A stretch of 64,000 nt of DNA from NCBI RefSeq assembly GCF_000485595.1, contig NW_014577308.1, forward strand, positions 257,106-321,105, read 5' to 3'. Below the pieces are notes generated by a model. It searched no databases, was not told where the DNA came from, and saw only the letters and a list, made by a program, of their open reading frames with translations. The DNA comes from Priapulus caudatus. Its lineage: Eukaryota > Priapulida > Priapulimorpha > Priapulimorphida > Priapulidae. Made by a program: the position numbers and the translations under genes. Shown piece by piece: positions 11,560 to 24,548 of the stretch. Position 1 is the first letter of the stretch. Each line of letters begins with the position of its first letter.

Positions 11560-13319
11560 TTATGGCTCAGCGATTCCCGATGGGTTGTTCACCCACGGGT
11601 AAACCTCTGGGCACTCGGCACAGGTCTGGAAGAACCTATCTCCTGGATGGTCCTCGTCGTTGGGGGCGTAGGTGATATTCAGGTATCCGCAGAGGTTGGG
11701 GTGCTCGCAGAGTGGGGTGCGGTCACTGTAGTCACAGGCGAATACGTCGCCGAGGTTTGAGAGCGGGGCGGGATTCTGAATCCAGTTGAGCGCCTGGCTG
11801 TAAGTGACCATGAAGACGTCTGAGTTGCCCTGGATCTCGTCCAGGAACTCTTGAAGGGCCTCCATGTTGTAGTAGGCGTCGTTGAGGAACCATCTGGCAC
11901 GGAGGTTCAAGGTGAAGGGCGCCCTGTTGGTCTCGTAGTGACGGGCGAAGTTAGATCTCAGCAACACTAGCGCCTCTTCCTTATCGTTGGGGAAGTAGCA
12001 GCTGTCAACGTTGGCACACAGAGTGTCGTTGGTGTCGAACCAGTCAATCAGTGGGATTTCCCAGAGTCCGGAGATCGGTGCTGTTGGGCAAGGCGCGATC
12101 GCGCAGCCAGCCGTGGTCTTGTAGTCGAATGTGTACGGCCACAGAGGAGGGTTGATGATGGCCGTCGGGTAGGAGGAGTCCCAGGCGAAGCCGTTGCTCT
12201 TGGCCATGTTGATCATGTCGTTGCCGCTCGTCTGCAGGTAGGCAGCGCGCATGCCGCGGATACGATCGTCGGGAATACCGGCCAACTCCCTGAACAAGGT
12301 GCGCTGGTCGGCGAACTCAGCCACGTAGTCAGCGTCGCTGGCATCTCTCCAGAATTCAGCGGGAAGTCTCTTGCTACAAGTACGCACATCGTGAGTAAGC
12401 ACTGGTGAAATGGGATATTAAGAAAATGGCGAAAAGACGAGCGTAATTTCTCTTTGATAACATCTCTCTCGATGTAGTTTTATTCTGTCCGTCTGTCTGT
12501 CGCGGGATACTTACGTGATGGAGTGGGCAGCAATCTCGTTGCCCTCAGAGTACAGGCTCTGCACAGCGGCATAGTCGGTGAACTGATGACTGGTGAAGAA
12601 TGTGGCCACAGCTGGACAGCCGTCAGGGTTGGTCCTCGGCTCTCTCCTTCTGTCAGCACCGATCTTCTTCAGCATCTGTGAGAAGAGCAACAAGCGCGTT
12701 ACTACAAATTCTATTGATAGCATGAACGAACGGAGTAGTTTATCTACACAACCCGCTCAACAATGGTTCCAGGCACGTACGTCTGCCGCGGAGACATCAG
12801 TAGGATACAAGTTAACGAATCTGCCACGTTTGGATGTTATTGAATTTTGGATAACATGCCTGCTGGACGAGATGGTTGTAATCCTCCACGCGCAGGGCCT
12901 CGTCCATGCTGAGCAGAACCATCTGTGGGATTTCAGACGCCGCAAGTCCTCCTGGAGTCTCGACACCGCTGCACTTGCAGCCGGGCAATGCGCACGAATC
13001 GTCGCACTCCGGCGCGCAGTTTGCCTCATCGGACCCGTCCTCGCATTCCTCGAGGCCGTTGCACAGCGATGCAGGGTCGCCGCAGACTCCTGCATTGAAG
13101 TTGACTATCAACGCGTGCCATTTTCATAGTCTAGTTCAGCAATTACGGGAATGAGGGTCGAGAATAAAAGGAAGAGGGGGAGGGAAGGTGATGGAGGGAG
13201 AGAGAGAGAGAGAGCGCGCAATAGAAAGAACGAGCGAGAGACAGAGAGAGAGAGAGAGTGTGTGTGTGCGTGCGTGCGTGCGTGCGTGCGTGCGTGTGTG
13301 TGCGTGCGTGCGTGCGTGC

Positions 13320-13350
<31 letters not shown>

Positions 13351-13915
13351 CCTCGGAAGGAGTGAGCGAGCGAAAGGGAGAGAGAGAGAGAGAGGGCGCG
13401 ACAGAATGCGATCATATAAGACGATAGAACGAAGGAAAGCGAGAAAGAGATGAAAAAGAATGCCGGATTAAATACAATGCACAAATAAATAATTTTTCAA
13501 TATGCGCGTCAGTTACGAATTAGATTATGACGTTTGTCTAGCAAGTTTATGAAGTAGATGCACTACAATGTTAAAAACAGCGCAAACAATCGCAACAGAA
13601 TTATATTAGAACGCTTCTCACTTCCAATAATGCCGGAAGGAGTCTCCGTGAACAGTTCCAGGCAGGCTTCCTCGTCCCTCACGTAGCTGCAGTCGTCATT
13701 GACGGCGAGGCACTGGTCATCGCATCTCTCGATGGCTGGCGTCCAAATCGTGTTGCCCGGGCATCTACGTATCTTCGGCCAGCCGTGGTCACAGATGTAG
13801 AACACCTGACAGTCGGTGGCGTCCGTCGAGAAGTTCAGCGCGCCGATATTCGGGTTACAGTCATCTTCGGCCTTTATTGGCACACCGAGCCGCTTTTCTA
13901 CGGGCCCAGCGGCAG
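11560..13915 (-). CDS. Chitin-deacetylase-like protein, copy 2 (lacks signal-peptide exon)
   Basis: Four coding exons on the minus strand: 13915-13622, 13089-12860, 12675-12515 and 12373-11560. Phases join without conflict if a GC donor is used after exon 3. Adding the 46-nt first exon of copy 1 gives exactly 515 codons, close to the usual length of CBM14-LDLa-CDA proteins. The first exon here holds an intact CBM14 peritrophin-A domain (DDCNP...[12 protein letters not shown]...CPGN...RCDDQC). LDLa follows at about residues 115-140 and the deacetylase-like domain at about 165-514. As in copy 1 the catalytic positions are replaced: SMDE at 174-177, HSITK at 241-245, RAAY at 286-289 and Arg402 where the family has His. 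DSS at 309-311 is kept. No ATG, signal peptide or promoter is seen 5' of 13915 beyond the (CA)n tract. The gene is therefore either 5'-truncated or uses an unrecognised upstream exon. Confidence 0.75.
13199..13420. repeat. (AG)n / (GTGC)n / (GT)n compound microsatellite in intron
   Basis: AG tracts flank GTGC and GT repeats. The copy-1 counterpart (5810-6060) is different and shorter, so this tract evolves fast. It generates spurious Cys/Val and Thr/His open frames. Confidence 0.9.
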
Positions 13916-14081
13916 CTGCAATGTCATGCAATGTGTTACACCTGATGCGTGCGTCTCTATACTGACTATAATATAAATATAAGGTCGAAGCGATGAAACA
14001 GTATTACAATTATTACCGTAATAGTACAATCCACAAATAAAAATTCGATGTATTTTCGATTTACAGCCAACCTCTCTCTCG

Positions 14082-14083
<2 letters not shown>

Positions 14084-14118
<35 letters not shown>

Positions 14119-14154
14119 GCACACACACACACACCCCCCCCCACACACCACACA

Positions 14155-14215
<61 letters not shown>

Positions 14216-14225
14216 ACACTTACAC
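14084..14225. repeat. (CT)n-(CA)n microsatellite at duplication breakpoint
   Basis: CT, CA, poly-C and CA tracts in series. Homology to copy 1 ends here. Confidence 0.9.
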
Positions 14226-17200
14226 CCACTCACTCTGAGTGGTGAGCCCGCCATGCTAAACGAAACGGCTCGCAAGGTCGTCACGATGAATGACATAACT
14301 GAGGCAGTCATCCGGCAGTTTATTGTCTATACCGGTCACCGTGGCTAACCCAGTTGGCTTGACAACAACCGTGGGAAGCGGAGCCCGCATAACTGCTACG
14401 ATTTCAATGGTTGCTACCCGTGGAAAATGCAGCCACGTCCAGTTCATAGGCATACGCGGTAACGAGAACGGGCATCATGAATAACGGACGGAGTTTTACC
14501 GCGACCAATGAATGTCACAGTAAATCCAACTTTGAAGGTTGCTTTCTGGACAACGGCGTTTCCGAGCGATTGCCTATAGGAACTGCATAAAAGAAGAATG
14601 ACGTGCAACGATAAAATCGTGTAGGGGGATTATATGCTTGACCTATATCGCGGTAACACTGTGTCCCAAGAGGCCCAGCGTTAGATCGCTAGTCGAACAT
14701 TTCTAGGCAGCTGCTTTTCCGCGTATAGAGCGGGTTCTAAATTGTTTCAAAAATGTTGATCACACGCGACAAGTCGCAGTCCCACACATTGCACAGTTGG
14801 TCAGTTGACGACATCGCTCTTAATCGATGTTACAAACATGAGGATGGATAGTCATTTTGAGCATGAACGTATATATTCGTATAGATTTGAAACACAACCT
14901 CTATTAAAATAAAGTAGAACAGAATAAAACACAGTACATGAACCAGAAAATGCTACATATGAAATTTATTATAGTATGAATAAAAAAATTATAATGTAGA
15001 TAAGGGCTCATAGATAACTACGCGAAACGGTTATCAGGTGATTGTAGCCGTGTGTCGGGAGAAAGTTGAGCGTTTAAGTTTCTAGGAATTGATATAATTT
15101 TATCTCATGATATCGAGCAAATTTTGGTCAAAACGGGTATTGCATTTGGCATTTTATAGCGGAAGAGTGTTTCACGTCTTATGTTTTTTGACTGACGCTC
15201 CGTCTATATAGCCAGGTAAACCCTGCAATTAAACAACCAGTTAATCTGTAAAAGAACTGCCGTCAACGGCGCTCTTTAACTTCATTTAATAATAGATATC
15301 TACCATATACACTATATGCATGTATACTTTTAAACGCCCTCTGGATATCTGTCAACCAGTTACCATGCACTCAATGAGTAATTGTGACCTCTCATGCAGT
15401 AAATATCAATATGAATCATATTCGACCGTCCAATCAAAGAGTCTTAAATGTCGCTAACTTAACAGCCCTAATTATAAATTACATTCACTGAGAGGCTCGC
15501 CTGGTTACAGACACACAGGTGTGCACGAGCGAACGGGCGCATACACGCGCACACATGCACATACACACTAACTGCAACAAACGGACACAGGACACATCAG
15601 TGGGTTGACTATAGCTAGCTTACCCTCTGTTCGCACGTGCGTGAGTGTGCGTGCGTGCGTGCGTGCGTGCGTGTGTGCATGTTTGCGTGCGTGCGCGCGC
15701 GTGTCTACGTGTGTGGGATGTGGAGGTGTGCGTGTGCGTGTATGTGTGCATGTACATGAGCGCGTATCCTAACAGGGCGACAGCATATAACGCATTGTTT
15801 TCAGCGGTCAACAAACTCCTATTATAAATTATAACAACACCACTTCGGGTTTTTAGTCTGTGAACCGGCGAAAAGCCACGTGCGATTTCAATTGCGTTTC
15901 CACGACGGGACTTGCCGGTGACCCACAAACACACATCACTTCTAAAAGCCGATATATCGCCAGTAGGCGGCGTCTAGCCACTGTTTGGTGTTTGAAATGC
16001 AGCAGGTCGAGTGCCTCTCCCGATCACTCTACCGAGCGCTCTATCACCCCGTAAAAAGTGTTACTTCGAGTGGTTGCCCCTCCTGACGTTGTCATTCTCC
16101 CAAATCGCATTATATGGCGACCGCGGCAGGTGCGAGCATGTTCGGATTGATGAGTTGATGAATGGGTATGACGTACGTGCGAGTAGATGGACGAATAGTT
16201 GATGGATGAACAGATAGACATGAAGGGGAATGATTGAATGAATGCGACGAATGGTAGCTGGATGTCTAGATATGTGCGCAGTGAATAGACGTGGAGACAG
16301 AAAAAACGTGATAAATAACCCGACAGGTTCAGAATTGCTAAATTTATCACCCGAACCCCCTAGTTTGTAAGTACGTGTGCGTGCTCGGCAGTGTGGGATA
16401 AGTTGGCCAATCATCTGTCTAACTGTTACCAAATACAATCATGGAATTTTCAGTCACGGTGAAACAGTGAGACTATTTAATATTGCTCGTTAGTGCTATT
16501 TTTATGTCAAAATAAGCACAAACAGTTTCGTACATACGCATCAATCACGTATCCCCGCGTTATCCTACCAATTCCTAAATAGCTTCGCATTGACCTGTTC
16601 TCGTTATCATTATTATTGCATCACCTGCATGTCACCAACCGTCCACCGCGTGGTGGCACAATGTGATGACATTGAGACGCCGTTTAGGCAGACGTTTCGC
16701 TTCGTCGTCAATTCTATCCTCGAATACATGACGTATACGCTACACGGTTTACACAAGGATGTTTCCAAGGTGAACACGGCTGCGACATCGATATCTTCGC
16801 AGAAAACAGTTTAACATGCGTAACAATAATAATAATGTAATGCGATATGTTGTATCTATGGATTGTATGATTTGATCGTGCGTTTGCTATGTGTTAGTGG
16901 TCGCGTGTATATAGAACGGGCACCTATTCAAAAAGAACGCGTTTGGTGCTTTCGGTTAGTAGGTGTTAGACAGAGAAACCACGTCTATAGAACGGCGTAT
17001 CGGTTACGTAAAAGAACCACTGAGGACGTACCGCACACTGGCAGTGACCGCACAGGTTAGTGTCCGCAAAGAGATCGACCTGGTGTGGGGCTCTGGTGTA
17101 GTAGCTGGGCTGAGGCTAACTAGTGAACGAAACCTCAACTTCATATCTATGCAGGTAGATATCTACATGCAGATGCATTAGGCCTACCTTATCCTGTCAT

Positions 17201-18619
17201 AGGCTATATATGATATTATTATGTAACCATATCTTGTATATGGAACACCGGCAAGTATAAGAACATAACACAACATAACATAACCGTTCGAATGGCGCGT
17301 CCAATCACCATGCAGATTTAGGGCTATGAACTGTGTATTCGTTTTTTTCTTTGAACGAGAATAACTGTTCCGATGTCAGTTCTCATTTTGCAGGTACCAC
17401 AATATAATATATTGAATGACGTATGGTGAAAACGCCACAATATTCATAGTGCAGTATATAAAACCATTCAGTACGATTAACTTATACATACAGTACCCTA
17501 ATAATATATCATATACAAAACTGGCTTGCCATAGTACTGAAATAAAAATTGAATGACCATACTGAAATAGCACAGCAGAGGCTGTAAACTGTAACGCGAT
17601 GGCGGTTGGGCATGGGGATGGGAGGTGATGTAACCTTGAAAATACATATATAGGTGAATGCAGGGGCGTAGATAGCGGGGGGGGGGGGGATACATCCCTC
17701 CACTTATTGAGGTGGGGATGGTGTGTACAGGCATCCCCCTACTTTCAGGCGGAAAATGGGGAAAAATTTCATATTTTACAGACAATAAATGCTGAACATT
17801 TATCTACAAATCCGTCATCGCTATTCATACTCTCCTAATGTATTATTACACAAATGGAAAGTGACATATATACATCTACTGTAAAATGTCTGTAACTCGT
17901 TCCAAGAATGACATTATTTTACTGGAACTCAGACGGTTAATTTTAGACGCATTCCCCATATACGTTTTTTTTTCAAAATTCCCGAATCACGTCTTATCGC
18001 TGCTCACCAAAGTTAAATCAAAATTGCCTTATTCAAAATTAGAATAGACCTATGGAGAGTTGGGATATTGAATTTTCACGGGGATTGAATGGGGAAAATT
18101 CAATTTCATCACACTTTTTGGTTAAAGTCTGGTTGTTTTTCTCACTTTTTTTGTACCGTTTTAGCGTTCTCAGTAAAATATACGTTTTATCAAAATTTTA
18201 GGGGGAGATGATTCTAGTGCTGTAGGTGTCAGTGGGGGTCGGTAGCACAGGGGGCGGTCGCCCCCCCCTCGAATTTTCAGGACAAGGGTATTTTAGCCTA
18301 GGTAAGTCTGCACTTGTAACCCCAGTGAGGACATGTACATAGCACAGATTTAGTAGTAAGTATTTTAGTTTTTGGTGTCCCCAAAGATAAAAATACTTAA
18401 CTCAACAGTGATATTATTGTGATGAAGATTGTAACGACTAGACACGTCACAAATTTTCTATGGTAAAATTTGTAAAATGTTTGTTGCCATTTTTTTACAT
18501 TAAAAGTAAGAACTAACGGGACTACAATTATACTCGCGGTAGCGTTGTGTGTGTGTGTGTGTGCGTGCCGCTGCGCTGCGTAGCGCGCGCGCGTCGCGTG
18601 CGTGCGTGCATGTGTGTGT
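14226..18619. other. Inter-arm spacer, no recognised gene
   Basis: This stretch lies between duplication copy 2 and the right inverted-repeat arm. It holds a GTGC-rich microsatellite (about 15630-15760). Around 17662 there is a CAGGGGCGTAG terminus like that of hAT-type MITEs, followed by a poly-G tract, and G/C homopolymers near 18240-18275 may be its decayed far end. Short open frames show no family signature. Confidence 0.45.
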
Positions 18620-18640
18620 TCGTGTGTGTGTGTTTGTGTG
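18547..18640. repeat. GT/GC-rich microsatellite
   Basis: GT and GC dinucleotide runs at the inner end of the right inverted-repeat arm. They mirror the CA tract at 10480-10498. Confidence 0.8.
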
Positions 18641-21600
18641 CACGCGACGCCATTGTACAAAATGTAGTTGTTATCATATGCGCATTCTGGGTCCTAGTCG
18701 TCATGATGGTGACGTGCGAGATGGACTCCTTTTAGGATACAACATACCTTTATTCTTATAAGCGTTGCTTCAATCTTATACTCCCGCTCGAGACACCAGC
18801 GTCACGCGCATAATGGACAACGCTCGCCTCCAATAGCGCGACTATATTTTCGTTCCATGAGGTAAACGAGCCCCCCTAGAGTTGCGGCGCTTTTTTCCAT
18901 GCATCTCAAAAAGACGCGGAGTAGGAACGTGCACATAATTATTGGCCGCGGCCGGTCATTTGGTCACTGCTTTGATTGCAGATGCACGCATGCCATGCAT
19001 GCAGACAAACAGCCAGAGCCACGACAGCCAAGGCAACCCGGGTGTCGCGCTGTGCGCGGCGTGTCGATGTCCAAAACATCAGGCATGTACGCTCGCGAGA
19101 CGTCGGTGACGCGCTGTTAGACGTTTTGGACAAAATTCTGTTGCTGTTATTTCCCGCGCCCATGGCACGACCAGCCCGCAACGTCAATTACGTAATTTCG
19201 CATTTACCGTTTTATTGTCGTTCTAATCGCTTTTAGAGCGCTGATAGGTATATCAATCTCGTATAGTATATATATTACTATTATCATACATAATTATCAG
19301 TAAATACACGTGTCCTGTTTATTTGTCCAAAAACATCAGCGGAATCATCTAAAACAAAAATAATGGTAGACTATAATCATGTACCCGAATTCCGCAACAA
19401 CACAGCAGGTTTACATATCTGTGTAAAATCACCTGGGCCCTAAACGGGATCGGTAACTCGTTTAACAGTATGGCTGCTTACCCCCTGACAGTTCCCCTCT
19501 TGACGTAACAAGCTGATCTGCACTTACAAGATTGTATTTCTATTCTAAACAGCAACGACTTGTAGACATATTTGTTATGTTATGTGTTCAATTTCAGCAG
19601 TGTGGGTGATTATATACCCATTCTGTCTCCGTGTAACAAGTTATTCTATTTTATACTTCATCTGCATAAACTAAAATGGAATGCCGTACATTAAACACTG
19701 TACGGTATATTGTAATCATCCTCTGCTAGACATAATACCAAACGTGAAATTGAGCCCGACGTAATGTTGCATATTTTGACTTGAGCAAATCATACCCCCT
19801 CCACCGCAAATTCTAGCAAGAGGTGTTTTAAGAATCCTCAACAAGAAGATGCGGCTACAATAATAGTTCCTCATATGCATCAACCTTCGACTGAATAGAC
19901 CCATACACGCGTTATAACTCAAACCTCTAAAACCGCCGTAGCTAGAACATAATTTTGTTTAGCGCGTATCCGCATGAACACTTGGCCGGCTGAGAGCCAA
20001 TGGAACATTCACGCTGTAATTTGCCTATTCACCCCACTACTCGCTGCTCGCGAAGGCACTCTTCTCTGTCGCGAACCACAGCATGCCAGCGGCTGCTGAA
20101 TATACGTCCTCCTCTCTCGAGCCGTCGGATTGTAACGCCATACGTGACTAACAGTAAACCCAGAAACGGCAGATATAGCCCAGTAAAGCCCGTTGCTCTA
20201 TTTACGACAGCCGCGGGAGACGAAAAAAAATGCGTATGTGGTTTAACACCATCACACCCCAAAACAGCGAACATCGTCTTCGCCTACTTGCCTGCGTCTG
20301 GAAATAGTACACGCGCGTAAAAACTGGTTACCCGTCACATATCGCTTGTCTTCTCCGTCTTACTCCTGATCGTGTCGGTGATAACCAGAAACTTATATCT
20401 ACTTCCCAATAATGACACGCATACACCAAACATGCCCGGCCAATACCCATCTAGGATTTTCCCCTGTCATAAACGATCAAACCTAGTATATCTATCCTCC
20501 TTCCACTCTATCTCTCTATATATAAGACCTATCTATATTATATCCAGTATTCTATATATCATTCACTAAAGCCATTACTAGAGTCCTATTCTGCAACTCC
20601 TGATATTCTATATCAATGCTGTCTCGCATAACATCCGAACAAGCAATCATATAATGGCGACCTATAACATCACCACTTGACCGTCGGCCGTTCATTATTC
20701 TCACAACTTATATCCTTAATAGCGCTCTTATGTCATGGTATGCAGCGTAGACATACCTGACGACTATAACTTCGCGACGTGTCGCCTGCCATCCTTTGTT
20801 GCGCTATTAGAAGTCGAGTGCATTTTTCTCATGTATTTTTTCCCTTCAACTTCAGACGATCCTTAATGTGTGATCACTTCATAGGTTTAGCCGCTCTAGC
20901 GTCTGCCTCTCGCGGCCGCACATCTCTCGCGCCTGGTCGCCCAACCAAGTACCATCGTCGCAATAGCCATCGCGTCAAGCACCGCAGGAGTCCATTACTA
21001 GTGACCGCCGTTGTCCGTGTTCCAGAAGACCTCTCTTACCGCGGAGAAACCAGCCACTCCCGATAGCTGGCCCTCCAGAGACGAGCCGACTGTCTCACGG
21101 CCAAAAGTGAGTTTATTCAACTGTCCTACCTCAAACCTCTTATCTCGTGCTCGTCGGCGTCTCTAATGGAGCCGCGCGCACGAGCTTAACCTAGCGGCGT
21201 TCGAGACCGCATTCCTACGGAGCAGACCTAGCGGAGAGACGTCGATGTGCTCCCTCGCGTTCTCATCCACTGCCCGCTCTCCGTCGGCAAACACGCGTTC
21301 CGCAACCAACCACCGGCGCGCGCTCCGGGTGACCTGCGAAATTCGTGAAGCGCCTCAATGGGTACTAATCGAACTCTGACCTAGCGCCTTCTTTCCGGTA
21401 ATGTAGTCCCTTTCGAGCGATTGAGTAACGAAAACTAACCACCCGACCTCCCGGTGTGGCGTGTACCTCAAAACTACCAGGCGTCTCAGGAGACGGCGTC
21501 ATCACGTGCCGACTCGGTCCCGCCCAAACATCATTACCTCGCGATATTTCCATGCTTCTGAAAAGCCCGTTATTCCGCTCGTGGTCTGCCATTCTTCCCT

Positions 21601-21650
21601 AGTGCATGCACCGCTTCTGTCCCCACGCGTCCGACAAGACTTAATCCTAA
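18620..21650 (-). repeat. Right arm of about 3-kb inverted repeat, error-dense, ends at gap
   Basis: Reverse-complement copy of 7609-10499 that stays alignable right up to the N gap. It contains frequent single-base insertions relative to the left arm. That suggests either old decay or low-accuracy sequence used to extend a contig into the gap. Confidence 0.8.
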
Positions 21651-21675
21651 NNNNNNNNNNNNNNNNNNNNNNNNN
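21651..21675. other. Assembly gap (25 N)
   Basis: A run of 25 ambiguous bases marks a scaffold join. An open frame called across it is not real. Confidence 0.99.
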
Positions 21676-21879
21676 GAAAGCGCATATACATACATTACAT
21701 ATTCACCAGGTGGCGCCGTCAGAGCAAGGGTCCTCCAGTTCTGTGTGTCGTGTGTGGGGGATGGGTTACTTTAGCTTCCAATCACAGTTGTCACGGATGC
21801 CGCAGAGTGTGCCGAGTTATGAGGCAGCCAGACACCGCCACGCAGCGTTTGCGCTTACGAGCCCTATCAACGGGTGGCG

Positions 21880-22645
21880 GGGCCGGGGCCCGGCCACTAG
21901 GAGCCCCTGGGCGCGAGAGGGACGAGTAGTAGTGCAGGGGCAGTCAGCCCTTGCCTGTGGTCAGGGTGGGGCGGAGCCGCTCGTTGAGATTCTTTATGCA
22001 ATTTAGAACCTTCAAATCTGGCAGTTTTGAACGGAATTAGAAAAAAAAATTGTGAAACTGTAATTAAGATGCAATATTTCTGTAATTCTAGCGGGTTATT
22101 TTTTTCGTTAGTTGGATTCAGCAGCGTTTAATAACACGCACACCCCCTCCCCCCACCCACCCCACAAACACCACCAACCACACAAACCAGTGTGCGGATC
22201 CAGAACCGTGCATATTCTCTAGGGGGGGAATCGATGCGAGTCTCAAACGGGCACGAAGTGCCCACGGAGAAGGGGGTTTTGAGGGGGTATTCCCCCTCCT
22301 TACTCTGTTATGGAATTCGTTTAAAAAGTTGAAATTAAAAAACAATCAAAATTTTGCGAGGGCATACTTTCATCATAAATATCTAGGAGATTTTTTCCTC
22401 TTTCAGAGGGGTATCTCCCTCCTTGTGTATTTAGGGGACGGTCGGGGTGAGCGGACCTCCCCGGAAATATTGGGTGTTGAAAAATCAAAATCTCTTTGGA
22501 TCTGCAATTTCCGGTGTTACTCTGACGGCGCCATTTATTAAAGTGATTACGTCACCTAGAAATAATAAAAAAATAAATAAAAAACCACTTTTTCAGGGCA
22601 AATACAAGTATTTTCTGTTTCACTTTGTTATGTGTTTTAAATTTG
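21880..22645 (-). mobile_element. Unclassified GC/poly-G-rich dispersed repeat, copy 1
   Basis: The reverse complement matches 34520-35200. Shared landmarks are a CTTTCAGAGGGG-type block, a TGACGTAATCACTTTA block and a GGGGCGGAGCC block. No transposase or TIRs were recognised, so the class is unknown. Confidence 0.65.
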
Positions 22646-22699
22646 CTGCATACTATACAATTCTTCTATTTTTACGTATATTTGTTCGATGCTGGACAT

Positions 22700-24037
22700 A
22701 CACTCGTACTCATACATAGCCAGTAGCGAAGCAGATTAATGTATGAAAACACTAGTATAATCGGGTCCGCAGGGTTTTTTGAAGTGATTTTATTTAGCTA
22801 CGTGAAGCGAGAAACAAATCTTATCACGGTACAGAATTTGACGAACTGACGTTATATATAAACAACATTTATTTATAATACACTGCCAGTATTGAGGTAA
22901 TATAGTAACTAAAGTAATATAGTTGTAGATACCGCAACAAGCGGTTTTAGTATATGGTTGAATTTTTCCTCTGAATAAAATAGGAGCCACCATCATAGAT
23001 GTGTAAATAGATAAGTAACTAAAAACTAAGTAAATTCACTACAAACTTTGTGTAGCATCTTCTTAACAAAACTTTGTTATATATACAATGGCAACATCCA
23101 ACCAGCAACCTAAATCCACGTGGGGAAACTTAGTAAAGCTGCATATGCCCAGTAGAGGCTGTCCAGGCCTCTTCTTCATAGACATGTCTATAGATGTGTA
23201 AATAGAATGCACTCTCGCCATATATATCTTCTATCGCTACGCTCACCAAATATACCAATTTATTGTCTCTACAACTAACATGTTTTTCATCGTCGTTAAA
23301 TTAAGTTTTCACTTACTTTTTTACATACAGCACGCTTTAAACTATGACTATATCATTATAGTCCGTTTAGTTGCTTTGGATAATGACAAGCTGGGAGTAT
23401 AGCCATGGTGTGCTAGTGCGCTGTGATGGGCCACGCGTTGTCCTATAGTGACAAAAACGTGACAGCTGGCGTGAATAATTAATGGGAAGCGATGGATGGA
23501 CCGACAGCGCGAAAGAATTCATATTAATTGAGGTCACATTCTATACAACGCGGTTTGCAGTTACATCCGTCCAAACATGAAGTGACACTGACACTTAACT
23601 GGCCCATTATCTGTGTGTACGGGCGTGTGCGCGTATGCGTGTGCGCACGTACGCACGTGTTGTGTGCGTGGGACTGGTAGCATTCTCGTAGGTGTGCGTG
23701 TCTGAGTCTGTGCGTGTACGCGATCGCGCGAGCGTGCGTGCGTGCGTAATCGCATCTGAAGGTTATCCATGATCATGCGTGGTGGGTGAGATGACGTATC
23801 CGCATGCGTCCGGCAATGAATGAATACACGTAGGCGTGGGTTGACAGCGACATTTTCTACAGGTTTGCAATTCAGGTGATGCTTATCACATCAGGATTGT
23901 GCCAATTCTCCGCATACGCCCGCACACACACATGCCCCCCCCACACACACGCACGCACACACATACACTCGCACGCACACACGCACGCACGCACGCACGC
24001 ACGCACACACACATGCACGCGCACACACACACGTACA
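22700..24037. other. Intergenic, no recognised gene
   Basis: AT-rich unique sequence, then alternating purine/pyrimidine DNA (23600-23750) and a CACACG-type microsatellite (about 23920-24033). The left copy of the zinc-finger duplication begins immediately after the latter. Confidence 0.5.
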
Positions 24038-24548
24038 ACGAGAGTCGTGGCAAGCGTGGAAAACCTTTAGAACAAGAGAACAAATGCCATACGCCATTTG
24101 TAAATGTATTGTTTTGTTTTATTAGCGGTAAATAATTAATGATTTTGACGTGTTTTTCAAGAAAAACACACATTTTATTCATTATTATAAAATATAATAT
24201 CACTATAATTGTAATTCGTAGTGTAAATGTGTTATTTTCAACTTTATATTAATTACGAGAGGGTCTGAGCTCTCGTAATGTTATGAGGATATTTGCGACG
24301 ATTTTTCGTTCTCGTAACCTTACGATGTTTCTGTCAACGGTTTACGAGTGGAAGTTAATGGTAAGACTAATGTTGCGACTAATTTTGTTTCTGACAACGG
24401 CCCCCAGGAACATTCCTTGGTTTAAACAAAAGCAGCGCATGTTACATGAGGTGTATTTCTAGCAAGAGTAGCAAGTGAGCAATTGCAAAAATTGCAAAAA
24501 TTGCAAATTGTGCATCTAATGTATGTGTGGATTGTATTACATTTACAG

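Larger units (their letters stand above)
10500..14215. repeat. Segmental duplication, copy 2 (carries chitin-deacetylase-like gene 2)
   Basis: Head-to-tail copy of 3130-6940. It starts right after a (CA)n tract and ends within a CT/CA microsatellite, so the promoter and exon 1 of the gene are not included. The region 10790-11550 downstream of the gene has no recognised coding sequence. Confidence 0.9.

Noticed and set aside
13151-14311. Cys/Val-, Thr/His- and Arg/Glu-rich open frames
   Set aside because: All are translations of GT, CA and GA microsatellites inside introns of the chitin-deacetylase-like gene.
14256-14453. 65-codon minus-strand frame as the missing first exon of gene copy 2
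   Set aside because: It ends without a donor in the required phase near the (CA)n boundary and lacks a signal-peptide profile.
21461-22006. 181-codon open frame crossing the gap
   Set aside because: It includes unknown residues encoded by the N run. The left part is the inverted-repeat arm and the right part is repeat DNA.
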